This document shows, piece by piece, positions 56,801 to 64,000 of a DNA stretch of 64,000 nucleotides (position 1 is the first letter of the stretch; every line of letters begins with the position of its first letter). Both the position numbers and the translations under genes were made by a program. The notes under the pieces are model-generated. The model was given only the letters and a program-made list of their open reading frames with translations. It was not told where the DNA came from and ran no database searches. The stretch spans positions 1 through 64,000 of the forward strand of contig CALQIX020000012.1 in assembly GCA_943330745.2 (NCBI GenBank). Reading direction: 5' to 3'. The stretch is from Lishizhenia tianjinensis. Its GTDB lineage: Bacteria > Bacteroidota > Bacteroidia > Flavobacteriales_D > Crocinitomicaceae.

Positions 56801-58055
56801 CGTAATCCGTTCGGATATCTAAGGTATCATTAATGAAGGTGTTAAAAGATTGGTCAGACCCAATATTCTTACCTACTATGGTATATTCTAAAATATCATT
56901 TGGTTGTGCAGGTGCGCCATTTAGATCGTTGATATAAACCGTTGCGCGCAAATCTGGCTCGTAAATATCGATGGCAGAGGTAATTACTCGTGGTAAGATG
57001 GCGTCCTGGGTCGTTGCAACTCTTACTGTAGCCGATGTTGCACTATTCGGAAGGTACGTTTGTGTGGTGTTATTTGGTGAAAAAATTCCGGCATCAAAGC
57101 CTAGAGTGTTATTATAACTGGGAATTCTGTAAGGAGTTAATGCTCCATTGTAGGTCAATGTGCTATTAAAAAAATCATTGGCATTTCTTAAAGGATCAGG
57201 TACATTTAAAAAAGTTCCGTTCCCGTTGAATTGCAACTTATCTCCTTGAATCGAGCGATCCCCCTCATACGCAACAACCCCTAATTCAAAACTGACTGGC
57301 CCAACAGAAGGTGTCGTAAAACCCGAAATTGGAATATCAAGATCATTGCCATTACTCACATAAGCCATTCCGTCAAAAACGGTTAAATTTCGCATGGATT
57401 GAAGTGAGTTTTTGTAAACAACCACGATAGTCCAAGCACCAAACAAATTATTTGATCCCGTTCGAGAAACAATATTAGCAACCGTAAAACGACCGTTTCC
57501 ATTCGTTGGTTGAACAAGAGAAGTAATGTTTTTAAAGCAAAAGTATCCTGGCATTGCGAAATTGTTATTGCCCGGTATAGTTGTAACATCCAACAAATCA
57601 TCAGCAACCAGATTTACGTAAGCGCCATTATTCACTTTTAATTTTACTTGGTTTCTAATGGCATAATTTGTCGTTGTGGTGGTGATTCTGGCAGACCAAT
57701 AAAGTCCAGCCCAAGAAATTTCGCTGCACATGTCAAGGTTCAAACTATCACTACTAGACATCCATGTAGCTGTAGTATTGTCTGTGTCAACATAACCTAA
57801 AGTGATTCCGCCATCTTGGTTGTGATTACCGGAGGGAGGAAATTGATTTTGATACGTAGCACAATTGGTGTTACCTGAATTACATGTCAAAGCAACATTG
57901 GACAATAGCATTATACCACCTTTTTGATTTGTTTGATAACGAATATTAAAAGGAGAAACAATTTGACTGTGCGAAGCAAAATGGAACATTGATAATGTTA
58001 TGATTATCAATAATATATAAATTTCCTTAGGATAAAGAGATTTTTGTAGTATCAT
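50826..58055 (-). CDS. Giant SprB-repeat surface protein with type B T9SS sorting domain
   Basis: The 2409-residue protein starts with a hydrophobic signal (IYILLIIITLSMFHFASHSQ). An N-terminal domain of about 330 residues (GGIMLLSNVALTCNSGN) is followed by a DUF11-like domain (DLRATVYINDLNGAPAQPND) and a Cys-rich Ig-like part. Twenty SprB repeats of about 76 residues fill residues about 624-2148; each has CFG, GGTxPYxYxWS, DISNLxAGNYxVxVTDxNGC and QP. Two PKD-like domains and the type B sorting domain follow (IPNTFIPDGDNRNDVW, VFNRWGELVFETT). SprB in Flavobacterium is the motile adhesin of gliding. This is a probable T9SS-exported adhesin, and a motility role is inference. Confidence 0.93.
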   Translation of the reverse strand: MILQKSLYPKEIYILLIIITLSMFHFASHSQIVSPFNIRYQTNQKGGIMLLSNVALTCNSGNTNCATYQNQFPPSGNHNQDGGITLGYVDTDNTTATWMSSSDSLNLDMCSEISWAGLYWSARITTTTTNYAIRNQVKLKVNNGAYVNLVADDLLDVTTIPGNNNFAMPGYFCFKNITSLVQPTNGNGRFTVANIVSRTGSNNLFGAWTIVVVYKNSLQSMRNLTVFDGMAYVSNGNDLDIPISGFTTPSVGPVSFELGVVAYEGDRSIQGDKLQFNGNGTFLNVPDPLRNANDFFNSTLTYNGALTPYRIPSYNNTLGFDAGIFSPNNTTQTYLPNSATSATVRVATTQDAILPRVITSAIDIYEPDLRATVYINDLNGAPAQPNDILEYTIVGKNIGSDQSFNTFINDTLDIRTDYVPNSISYLNGPFVGTKTDATGDDQAEYDPINRIIKARVNSGATNSTGGLMLNTSTGSDSAVVRFRVRVVDDCVILSCDSTLENKAYIFGTGGISSNSYNNGGASDLYDANGCPSTSSNLISVFAPNCPQISIIDNAPFCIGDNLLLTAPYSSYANYSWTGPNGFISDSSSISIPNASAINSGMYSLSVSLQDGSCTYNNLFDSVVIYQNPTIQQVNLSNSLCFNSNNGSITVAGIGNSPFTYSWSNNLNTPTISNLAPGSYTVTATDQNTCTATASYTITQPTALTAQSVITSNYNGKNISCFGASDGSASVSYSGGTAPYSISWSPGGASTPSVSNLGPGTYTATITDANGCIKTSSVTLTQPTAITLTNTKINVSCFGGSNGSINLTSSGGTPGYIYSWAPSGQTTEDINSLSAGSYTVSATDLNGCIKQSTISITQPAAPLSLTQTHLNVKCFGNSTGSIDLTVAGGTSPYTYAWSSGQTTQDISNLIAGNYSVTVTDFKGCTSVLTITVTQPNAALSSSIAVSPVACFGGASGIINLNPTGGTAPYTFIWSNAATSEDISNLSVGNYSVQISDANNCISTNIGTITQPASPLSLSLTMDEPDCFGGIDGNIDISISGGTIPYAYLWNNGALTEDLPAVGSGFYQVTVTDLNGCIIVGDTVITEPAPVSLMHSQVDVLCYGNSTGSINLMPNGGTAPFTFLWSNGSTQEDLTNIPAGIYLVTVTDNNGCQANRTINVQQPISPLSLTETHTDAVCVGGLQGTIDLTVSGGTSPYTYNWNNNQTIQDIQNLVAGTYSCVVTDNHLCFDTISIAILDPSNTLVLSTSHTDVSCYSGSNGFIDLNVLGGTPSYTYSWSNGQVGQDATGLIQGNYFVIVTDANTCQSFISVLVDEPDSALTATAIITDVLCFGQLTGSIQITTSGGTAPYSYFWSNGATTEDLVNLMAGSYSLTITDANGCQFSFSTIIYQPLDLVIGQGHIDVNCFSNSTGSIDITPAGGVGNYQYSWSNQATTQDISNLAAGNYTLILTDGNNCTTSTTVPIIQPSAAVSLSGIVSPVSCTGGTNGSINITANGGNGNYVYNWSNASTVEDQYNLQSGNYTVTATDFKGCSSTQSYYISQPTSALTSQISMTPVICYSQATGTATVMAFGGTAGYTYLWSNGQTAQTAIGLVAGNYSVVVTDVNNCQSTANITVTQPNLLTVNLNPTNVLCYGNASGSISSSVQGGVLPYSYAWSNLAITSGLNNLIAGQYTVLVTDANGCLAYDTAQINQPIAPLSYSLMTTNNLCFGAALGAIDLSVFGGSSTYNYSWSNSQNTADITHLTAGNYQVVISDVNGCQLLVDTTIYQPTQIQSTALMSPVKCFGGSDGFLNITVSGGIAPYMYLWSNGETTQDIDSLSTGSYSVQITDSNGCIRNFTYAVSQPAQPITLSLTQTNVACFGESTASINLTVAGGTPTYSYSWNNGQPTQDVFLLDTGIYQVIVTDINNCQDSISTLITQPAEPIQLSESHQDILCFGAATGSIDLSVSGGTPIYSYNWSNNQQTEDISTLVAGNYQVVVTDLVGCDDTLVVSLSQPQAPIDVTFTIENVNCFGDSTGSIEASIFGGTAPYQFSWSTSDTTLFIDSLPIGVFAIQVIDSTSCTYVETAIIFQPAAPLNATYSTLEPQCFGYSDGQLIVSATGGTPGYQYNWSTNDSTSMIDSIPTGNYSVQITDANGCIFDLDCFLDQPAQIQPSFDSDILVGCSPLVVEFFNTSDANFNCAWTFGDSLSYTGCDDVIITFDTGGVYDVNLIAYDANGCFNDITYSNYITVNQTPSASLTADPIILFPETPVTTILNTSIGGDFYIWNMGVGDHDEMYFEPGAYEYPANIADTFMITLYAVTTEGCADTAYQQILFNNDPFYYIPNTFIPDGDNRNDVWLPIFSNLDNIKKYKVQVFNRWGELVFETTDPSKGWDGNYHGNNCQDGTYTWKMQFTWYDYRVYDKAGHVNLLR
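51610..56182. repeat. Twenty diverged SprB-coding repeats of about 228 bp
   Basis: The repeats average 76 codons and tile the gene without spacers. Protein-level landmarks recur regularly but DNA identity between units is modest, so this is an old array under selection, unlike the fresh 72-bp array at the left edge. Every repeat keeps two cysteines (CFG and NGC positions), which could form one disulfide per unit. Confidence 0.88.
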
Positions 58056-58387
58056 TTGCTTGGTAAAAAAACGAATAAAAACGCAGTTACGTTGCCTTTT
58101 CCAGCTGAAAACAATAGAAAGTTGTCTTTAATTTGAAAATCTTAACATGTTGACGATATAACAAGCTTTTAATTGAATTGTTGAAATATGTTAAAGCGCA
58201 CCTTAATTTGTGGCAAATGCAAAATAAATTAGTCCATTCTCCCAGATTTTACCTAATTTTATAAAAATGGCAGTTTTGCGGATTTATTTCATGCGAATTC
58301 GGAAATTTCGAACAACCAAATAGTATCGTTTTACTCTCCCATTTATTAAGTAAATTACTTTATACACTAATGCGAAACAGAATTTAA
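58056..58387. other. Intergenic region between divergent giant adhesin and cold-shock genes
   Basis: This 332-bp AT-rich stretch must hold promoters for both genes, but I see no convincing TTG/TAnnTTTG pair on either strand, no RNA fold of known class and no ORF. A CSP-type leader could exist, since cold-shock genes often have long 5' regions. Confidence 0.5.
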
Positions 58388-58834
58388 ATGGGGAGATCAC
58401 AAGAAACTTTTAATAAAAAAGAAAAAGATAAAAATAAACTTAAGAAGCGCCAGGAAAAGTTAATCAAAAAGGAAGAGAGAAAGGCAAATACCAAAGGTGG
58501 TGGTCTTGAAAATATGATGGCTTATGTAGATGAAAATGGAAATATTTCAGATACACCAATGGATCCAAAAGTACGCAAAGCGATTAGTGCAGAATCAATT
58601 GAAATTGGAATCCCAAAGCGTGAAGATATTCCAAATGATGGAAAACGAATGGGTAAAGTTGCATTTTTCAATTCTTCCAAGGGTTATGGTTTTATCAAAG
58701 ACTTAGAAACCCAGGAAAACATTTTCGTTCACATCAACGCTGTTTCCGGCGAAATAGTTGAAAATGATAGTGTGACATTTGAAATGGCCAGAGGTCCAAA
58801 GGGTTGGAATGCTGTCAATGTTAAAAAAAACTAA
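58388..58834 (+). CDS. Cold-shock domain protein with basic N-terminal extension
   Basis: The 148-residue protein has a Lys/Glu-rich N-terminus (residues about 8-36, rich in KK and KE) and a short acidic linker. A C-terminal cold-shock domain covers about 82-148: GKVAFFNSSKGYGFIKD holds RNP1 (KGYGFI) and ENIFVHINAV holds RNP2. It should bind single-stranded RNA or DNA. It is followed by a terminator and then a DEAD-box helicase; both may act in cold adaptation as RNA chaperone and helicase. Confidence 0.93.
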   Translation: MGRSQETFNKKEKDKNKLKKRQEKLIKKEERKANTKGGGLENMMAYVDENGNISDTPMDPKVRKAISAESIEIGIPKREDIPNDGKRMGKVAFFNSSKGYGFIKDLETQENIFVHINAVSGEIVENDSVTFEMARGPKGWNAVNVKKN

Positions 58835-58911
58835 AGAAAAATAATAGATTGACCTCAGTTGTCAATGGTCTTTGTGAAATTTACATTTTAAATTTTTTTA
58901 AAACTGCATGT

Positions 58912-58946
58912 AATCGAAGTTGGGGAAGCCTAGCTTCGATTTTTTA
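58912..58946 (+). terminator. Rho-independent terminator after the cold-shock gene
   Basis: AATCGAAG (58912-58919) pairs with CTTCGATT (58934-58941) around a 14-base loop and is followed by a T-run. It separates the cold-shock gene from the helicase gene. Confidence 0.8.
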
Positions 58947-59104
58947 ATTTACACTTTTCTGATTTCCTTTCTCGTTTATTGTTTAATCTAAATTTTACAA
59001 GTTTTTCGGGAGAAATTTAGTTTGAATTTTATTTCAATACGTTAACAAAGCCTAATCAATTTGAATTTACTAGGTTTTACACTATTTTATCCTTTTTTTA
59101 TACC

Positions 59105-59112
59105 TATCTTTG
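59105..59112 (+). promoter_or_regulatory. Candidate promoter -7 element for the DEAD-box gene
   Basis: TATCTTTG matches TAnnTTTG exactly, 22 bp before the ATG at 59135. The -33 position is T-rich without a clear TTG. Apart from this and the upstream terminator, the 58835-59134 gap shows nothing recognisable. Confidence 0.5.
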
Positions 59113-59134
59113 CGACTAATTTTTAATATAGTAT

Positions 59135-61117
59135 ATGACATTTGAAGAACTCGGATTGGATGGTGCAGTTTTGAAGGCATTAACCGAATTAGGTTTCGAA
59201 ACACCAACCCCGATTCAAGAACAGGCTATTCCAGCCTTATTAAACCAACAAAGAGACTTAGTCGGTTTAGCTCAAACAGGAACAGGTAAAACAGCAGCTT
59301 TCGGTCTCCCATTAATTACTAATATAAATAACAAAAAGAGTATCCCTCAAGGACTTGTTCTTTGTCCTACTCGCGAATTGTGTTTACAAATCACTAAAGA
59401 CCTCGAAACCTATTCTAAATTCATGGAATTGAGTATCGTTTCTGTTTATGGTGGTACAGATATTCGTAAACAGATGTCTGATATCAAAAGAGGAGCATCA
59501 ATTATTGTTGCTACTCCAGGGCGTTTAATGGATTTGATTAATCGTCGTGCAATTGCATTGGATGACATCAAAATTGTAATTTTAGACGAGGCAGATGAAA
59601 TGTTGAATATGGGGTTCAAAGAAGACCTAGATTCAATTTTAAGTCAGACTCCAAAAGAAAAAAATGTTTGGTTGTTTTCGGCAACAATGCCAACGGAAGT
59701 TTCGAGAATTGCTTCTAATTATATGTCCGACCCATTTGAGGTTTCTGTGGGACATAAAAATCAAAGTAATGAAAATATTGAACACACGTATTTTCAAGTT
59801 AGAGAAAAAGATCGTTTTGAAGCAGTTAAGCGTTTAATCGACTTTAATCCAACTATTTTTGGACTTGTTTTTTGTCGCACACGAATGGAAACAGCTAGTG
59901 TCGCAGAAAAATTAGCGAAGGATGGTTATAATGCAGAACCTTTGCACGGAGATTTAACTCAAGCAATGCGTGATCGTGTAATGGATCGTTTCAGAAAGCG
60001 CGAAATTCAATTATTGGTTGCAACTGACGTTGCTGCACGTGGTTTGGATATCGATAACATTACTCACGTGATCAATTATAATCTTCCTGATGATATAGAA
60101 AATTATACACACAGAAGTGGTCGTACAGCACGTGCTGGAAAAACGGGTAAATCTTTGATCTTTATAAATGCTCGTGAAACGGGTAAAATACGTCAATTGG
60201 AAAGACAATTGCGTGTACCAGTAACCAAAGGATTGATTCCGTCGGCGGCTGAAATTTGTGAAGTTCAATTGATGAAACTGGTGTCACGAGTGGAAGAAAT
60301 TGAGGTTAAAGAAAGAGATATTGCAGGTTTTGTTCCTATGTTGTTGGAGAAGTTTGAAAATCTTTCGAAAGAAGAGGTGATCAAAAAATTCATCTCCATG
60401 GAGTTTAATCGTTTTATTGAATACTACGAACGTGCTGGAGATTTGAATATTGACGAACGCGATAAAGGAGCTCGTGGTAGAGATCGAGACTTTGAAAGTG
60501 GCGGTTTTGAACGTGGTGGAAGAGAAAGAAGAGATCGAAATGATCGTGGTGATCGCAATGATCGCGGTGGTCGTTCAGGAAATGAAACAGAAGCAGGTAA
60601 AACTCGATTTTTTGTAAGTGTTGGTCGCGATCAGAATTTTAATCCTGGAGCGATGGTTCGTGTTATTTGCGATTCAACAGGTTTAAGTTCTAATTTGATT
60701 GGTCGTATACAAGTGATGAGTGGTTTTTCATTCTTCGAGGCTGATACTGAGCACACTAGTTCTATCCTGAAAAATGTAAATGGCCAAAACTACGAAGGGA
60801 ATACACTTCGTGTTGAGGTGACTAAAGAACGAGATAGTAGCGGTGGTGGTTCAAGGTCTGGAGGTGAACGCTCTTCGGGTGGATCATATGGTGGCCGCTC
60901 TTCAGGTGGTTCTTATGGTGGTCGTTCCTCAGGAGGGTCATTCGGTGGCCGTTCTTCAGGATCAGGAAGTAGTTTCGGAGAAAGAAGAGATCGCGATAGG
61001 GGTGGTTCATCCGATAGAAAACCTTTTGGAGAAAAAAGAGCATTTGGATCAGATCGCGGTTCAGAAGGATCAAGAGATAGAAAACCAGGTGGATTCGGAA
61101 GAAAACCTAAATATTAA
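59135..61117 (+). CDS. DEAD-box RNA helicase with Gly/Arg-rich tail
   Basis: The 660-residue ATP-dependent RNA helicase carries motifs Q (GFETPTPIQEQAIP), I (AQTGTGKT), Ia (PTRELCLQ), II (DEAD, LDEADEMLNMGF), III (SAT), IV (VFCRTRMET), V (ATDVAARGLDID) and VI (HRSGRTARAGK). A DbpA-type RNA-binding domain follows at about 490-570 (RFFVSVGRDQNFNPGAMV, IGRIQVMSGFSFFEAD). The last 90 residues are low-complexity Gly/Ser/Arg with three near-identical SSGGSYGGR-type units. Such proteins help ribosome assembly and RNA unwinding in the cold. It has its own promoter candidate. Confidence 0.96.
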   Translation: MTFEELGLDGAVLKALTELGFETPTPIQEQAIPALLNQQRDLVGLAQTGTGKTAAFGLPLITNINNKKSIPQGLVLCPTRELCLQITKDLETYSKFMELSIVSVYGGTDIRKQMSDIKRGASIIVATPGRLMDLINRRAIALDDIKIVILDEADEMLNMGFKEDLDSILSQTPKEKNVWLFSATMPTEVSRIASNYMSDPFEVSVGHKNQSNENIEHTYFQVREKDRFEAVKRLIDFNPTIFGLVFCRTRMETASVAEKLAKDGYNAEPLHGDLTQAMRDRVMDRFRKREIQLLVATDVAARGLDIDNITHVINYNLPDDIENYTHRSGRTARAGKTGKSLIFINARETGKIRQLERQLRVPVTKGLIPSAAEICEVQLMKLVSRVEEIEVKERDIAGFVPMLLEKFENLSKEEVIKKFISMEFNRFIEYYERAGDLNIDERDKGARGRDRDFESGGFERGGRERRDRNDRGDRNDRGGRSGNETEAGKTRFFVSVGRDQNFNPGAMVRVICDSTGLSSNLIGRIQVMSGFSFFEADTEHTSSILKNVNGQNYEGNTLRVEVTKERDSSGGGSRSGGERSSGGSYGGRSSGGSYGGRSSGGSFGGRSSGSGSSFGERRDRDRGGSSDRKPFGEKRAFGSDRGSEGSRDRKPGGFGRKPKY

Positions 61118-61170
61118 TCAAATAAATTGCGGTTTCATAAATCAAACGAACGCAATTGAAAATATCCAAT

Positions 61171-62973
61171 ATGGAAATTAGAAATATAGCTATTATTGCC
61201 CACGTTGACCACGGAAAAACTACTTTGGTTGATAGAATGATTGAAGCGGGGAACTTCGTGAACGAGAGAAATAGACCTACGGGAGAATTGATGCTTGATA
61301 ACAATGATTTGGAGCGTGAGCGTGGAATCACAATCGTTTCAAAAAACGTATCTGTATCCTATAAAGGAACAAAGATCAATATTATTGATACTCCAGGTCA
61401 CGCCGACTTTGGAGGTGAGGTAGAGCGTGTCCTAAACATGGCTGATGGAGTTTGTTTGTTAGTCGATGCTTTTGAAGGACCAATGCCTCAAACTCGTTTC
61501 GTTTTAGGGAAGGCATTAGCCCTTGGATTAAATCCACTCGTTGTTATTAATAAAGTTGATAAAGAGAATTGTACACCGGAGGAAGTGCATGAAAAAGTAT
61601 TTGATTTAATGTTTGAATTAGATGCTTCTGAAGAACAATTGGATTTTCCTGCCATTTATGGCTCGGCTAAAAATGGTTGGATGTCAGAGGATTGGAAAAA
61701 TCAAACAGATAGCATCACACCACTTTTAGATAAGATTATTGATTATTTCAAACCGAAAGAAATACAAGAAGGAAATACGCAAATGTTAATCACTTCGTTG
61801 GATTATTCTTCTTTTGTCGGTCGGATTGCAGTGGGTCGTTTGTTACGTGGTGTAATCAAAGAAAACATGCCTATTCAGTTGTCAAAACGTGATGGAACCT
61901 TAGAAAAACATCGAATTAAAGAGGTTTATGTTTTTGAAGGATTGGAGCGTAAAAAAGTTGATCTGGTTCAGCCAGGAGATATTTGTGCGATTACAGGAAT
62001 TGAAGGATTTGATATCGGCGATTCCATTTGTGACGCCGAAGATCCGGAGCCGTTGCCAACAATCAGTTTGGATGAACCAACGATGTCCATGCTATTTTCA
62101 ATCAATGATTCACCATTCTTTGGTAAAGAAGGTAAGTTTATTACCTCTCGTCACATTCAAGAACGTTTGGAAAAAGAATTAGAGAAAAATCTAGCTATGC
62201 GCGTTGAGCCTACAGACAAAGCTGACAAATGGATGGTTTTTGGTCGTGGTGTATTGCATTTATCCGTTTTGATTGAAACAATGCGTCGTGAAGGGTATGA
62301 AATGCAAGTGGGTCAACCTCAGGTAATTATAAAAGAAATTGAGGGTAAAAAATCAGAGCCAATTGAAGAATTGACAATCGATTTACCGGATTCTATGAGT
62401 GGAATTGCAGTGGAGGCAGTTACTCGCCGTAAAGGTGATTTGTTGCAGATGGAAACAAAAGGGGAGCGAGTAATTGTTCGTTTCAATATTCCATCGCGTG
62501 GTATTATTGGATTGAGAAGTTATTTATTAACACAAACTGCTGGAGAGGCCATTATGACTCATCGCTTTTTAGAATACCAGCCCATGAAAGGAGATATTCC
62601 AGGAAGACAAAATGGATCGTTGATTTCATTAGAACAAGGTACAGCCATTCCTTACTCAATCAATAACTTGCAAGATCGTGGAACGTTCTTTATTAACCCG
62701 AATGAAAATATTTATGAAGGTCAAGTAATTGGTGAAAACTCAAGAGCAGGCGATTTGTGTGTGAATGTTACCAAAACTAAAAAGTTAACCAACATGCGTG
62801 CTTCCGGTTCAGATGATAAAGTACGTATTGCACCTGCAAAAGTATTTACGCTAGAGGAAGCATTAGAATTTATTCAGGATGATGAATATGTGGAAGTAAC
62901 TCCAAAAGGATTACGTATCCGAAAAATTCTTTTACGCGAAGCAGAACGGAAAAGAGGTTCAAAAATCGATTAA
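61171..62973 (+). CDS. typA: Translational GTPase TypA/BipA
   Basis: TypA/BipA is a ribosome-associated GTPase for stress and low-temperature growth and 50S assembly. ATG 61171 ([18 protein letters not shown]) is preferred over an in-frame TTG at 61156. The 600-residue protein has G1 [11 protein letters not shown]2 RGITI, G3 DTPGHADF, G4 NKVD, EF-G-like domains and the TypA-specific C-terminus (SRAGDLCVNVTKTKKLTNMR, ASGSDDK). It lies 53 bp after the helicase; no promoter is obvious between, so the two may be co-transcribed. Confidence 0.97.
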   Translation: MEIRNIAIIAHVDHGKTTLVDRMIEAGNFVNERNRPTGELMLDNNDLERERGITIVSKNVSVSYKGTKINIIDTPGHADFGGEVERVLNMADGVCLLVDAFEGPMPQTRFVLGKALALGLNPLVVINKVDKENCTPEEVHEKVFDLMFELDASEEQLDFPAIYGSAKNGWMSEDWKNQTDSITPLLDKIIDYFKPKEIQEGNTQMLITSLDYSSFVGRIAVGRLLRGVIKENMPIQLSKRDGTLEKHRIKEVYVFEGLERKKVDLVQPGDICAITGIEGFDIGDSICDAEDPEPLPTISLDEPTMSMLFSINDSPFFGKEGKFITSRHIQERLEKELEKNLAMRVEPTDKADKWMVFGRGVLHLSVLIETMRREGYEMQVGQPQVIIKEIEGKKSEPIEELTIDLPDSMSGIAVEAVTRRKGDLLQMETKGERVIVRFNIPSRGIIGLRSYLLTQTAGEAIMTHRFLEYQPMKGDIPGRQNGSLISLEQGTAIPYSINNLQDRGTFFINPNENIYEGQVIGENSRAGDLCVNVTKTKKLTNMRASGSDDKVRIAPAKVFTLEEALEFIQDDEYVEVTPKGLRIRKILLREAERKRGSKID

Positions 62974-62996
62974 GATATAGTATAGTTTTTCAACTA

Positions 62997-63026
62997 AGCC
63001 GGGTCAGTTTGATTCGGCTTTTTTTG
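62997..63026 (+). terminator. Rho-independent terminator after typA
   Basis: A 10-bp stem AGCCGGGTCA (62997-63006) with TGATTCGGCT (63010-63019), two G-T pairs, loop GTT, followed by seven T. It is 23 bp after the typA stop. Confidence 0.9.
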
Positions 63027-63059
63027 TAATTTTGATTTTGAAATTAAGAATTTATCTAT

Positions 63060-64000
63060 ATGAAAAAGTTGATTTTATTTTTATTTTTCTTTAAACTAAC
63101 ATTCATTATTATCGCGCAAGGAGATCCTGAAGTACGAGAAAAAATAGAATGGCTTAAGAAGGATTACAAAACAGATATGGTGACATGTTTTGATTGGGAG
63201 ACGTATTCAATACAAAATAACAAGACAAAAAAGTGGGGCTTGTATTACATGGGGAAATTAGTTTTATCTATGAAATATGACAGCCTAAAACACTATAGTT
63301 TTGGTTTAGCATTATATAGTAAAGGTAAATTAGGTGTTTATTTTTTCGAACAAAAAAAACAGACCATTGGTTGTGAGTTTGATAATTTTGTTTTTCGTAA
63401 ATACACTGAAAATTGCTCTGAAGACATAGTAGAGAGCGATGTTGATCAACCTTTGTACTGTAACGGTGCTATTGCGTTGATGAAAAATGGTAAAGCCGCT
63501 TGGATCAATTCGAAAACGGGTAATGCTCTCAACGAATTTATTTATAGTGGTAACGATTTACCGGAAATAAGCATAATATTAAATTGGCAGAAAAAAATAA
63601 ACAAGGAAAAAGCAAAACGTAATCTAAATTTGATTAAAATCATAAGGGGAGCTGCTGGTGAGGATGGTGTTTATTTGGGTAGGAATAAAGTCAATAATAA
63701 ATGGGGTGTTTTTCAAGGTAATGATGAGTTAATCCCCGCACTCTATGATAGTATTGGCCCCCTTGGCTATAATCCTTCTTTTATAACGGTTTACTTAAAT
63801 GGAAAAGCTGGTATTTATATGTGGAGAAAAAAAGAAACGGTAGCATGTATGTATGATAAAATAAAGTACATAACATTTACTGGATTTATTAGTTGCGGAA
63901 ATACCGATGAATATTATGAATGTTTTATGACAGGTGCGCAAAAGGGCAATAAATGGGCTTGGATAAACCCTCGTAATGGAGTTCCAAGGACTGAGTTTAT
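63060..64000 (+). CDS. Secreted WG-repeat-like protein, 3' end outside window
   Basis: The frame is open from ATG 63060 to the right edge (313 codons). The start gives a signal peptide (KKLILFLFFFKLTFIIIAQG). The rest has recurrent short motifs resembling WG (KWG) repeats: KKWGLYYMGKLVLSMKYDSL, KLGVYFFEQ, KWGVFQGNDELIPALYDSI and KWAWINPRNG. WG-repeat proteins in Bacteroidota are exported and of unknown function. The family call is by eye only. The C-terminus, which might show a sorting domain, is missing. Confidence 0.7.
   Translation, partial: MKKLILFLFFFKLTFIIIAQGDPEVREKIEWLKKDYKTDMVTCFDWETYSIQNNKTKKWGLYYMGKLVLSMKYDSLKHYSFGLALYSKGKLGVYFFEQKKQTIGCEFDNFVFRKYTENCSEDIVESDVDQPLYCNGAIALMKNGKAAWINSKTGNALNEFIYSGNDLPEISIILNWQKKINKEKAKRNLNLIKIIRGAAGEDGVYLGRNKVNNKWGVFQGNDELIPALYDSIGPLGYNPSFITVYLNGKAGIYMWRKKETVACMYDKIKYITFTGFISCGNTDEYYECFMTGAQKGNKWAWINPRNGVPRTEF

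Noticed and set aside
50826-58055. Possible polymorphic toxin or contact-dependent system
   Set aside because: The C-terminus is a standard type B T9SS sorting domain, with no toxin domain or immunity gene next to it.

Overview
The window is a piece of a low-GC chromosome from a member of Bacteroidota, most likely order Flavobacteriales and perhaps a Crocinitomicaceae/Fluviicola-like lineage. The evidence is type IX secretion (T9SS) cargo with type A and type B C-terminal sorting domains, SprB repeats, a PorD-like protein, a GldI-like lipoprotein, start codons preceded by A-rich stretches rather than Shine-Dalgarno sequences, and promoters of the Bacteroidota form (TTG, about 19 bases, TAnnTTTG). 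Nothing resembles a phage, IS element, CRISPR array or known defence system. Most of the window is core chromosome with a few accessory cassettes.

Layout. (1) 1-8264, minus strand: a probable three-gene operon, read from the right, of a 1535-residue secreted protein of unknown function, the acyltransferase PlsY, and a TPR/beta-propeller/coiled-coil protein that ends in 72-bp tandem repeats and runs off the left edge. (2) 8414-21510, plus strand: tRNA-Thr, Tyr, Gly, Thr, then tuf, tRNA-Trp, secE, nusG, rplK-A-J-L, rpoB and rpoC, with terminator-like hairpins after tuf, rplL and rpoC. (3) 21591-26015, minus: a SprB/PKD surface protein, a DUF4197 lipoprotein and a nucleoside phosphorylase from one well-formed promoter. 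(4) 26083-29504, plus: a DHH phosphoesterase, two FKBP-type lipoproteins and an M23/LysM peptidase. (5) 29515-37558, plus: bamD, an omega-like RNA polymerase subunit, coaBC, porD, recN and a GSCFA protein in a tightly overlapping run, then fbaA, accD and a small membrane protein. trxA converges on these.

(6) 37976-43354, plus: a light/flavin cassette. It contains an SDR protein without its catalytic tyrosine, a DUF2256 mini-protein, an iron-sulfur photolyase/cryptochrome, a DASH cryptochrome, a DUF2805/TIGR03643 protein, a flavin reductase and a FrnE-like oxidoreductase. The first six genes overlap one another. This is the best candidate here for a poorly described functional system. (7) 43298-45818, minus: an arsenic operon (arsR, DUF6428, arsC, acr3) with a palindromic operator in front of arsR; acr3 overlaps frnE tail to tail. 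(8) 45854-47436, plus: a cobalamin riboswitch in front of a T9SS-secreted beta-propeller that looks like a BtuG-type B12-capture protein. (9) 47442-58055: a HAD protein, a HutD/Ves protein and a small membrane protein (minus), tex (plus), and a 2409-residue adhesin-like protein with 20 SprB repeats (minus). (10) 58388-64000, plus: a cold-shock-domain protein, a DEAD-box helicase with a Gly/Arg-rich tail, typA, and the start of a secreted WG-repeat-like protein cut by the right edge.

All identifications come from reading translations and motifs by eye. No database or structure search was run.
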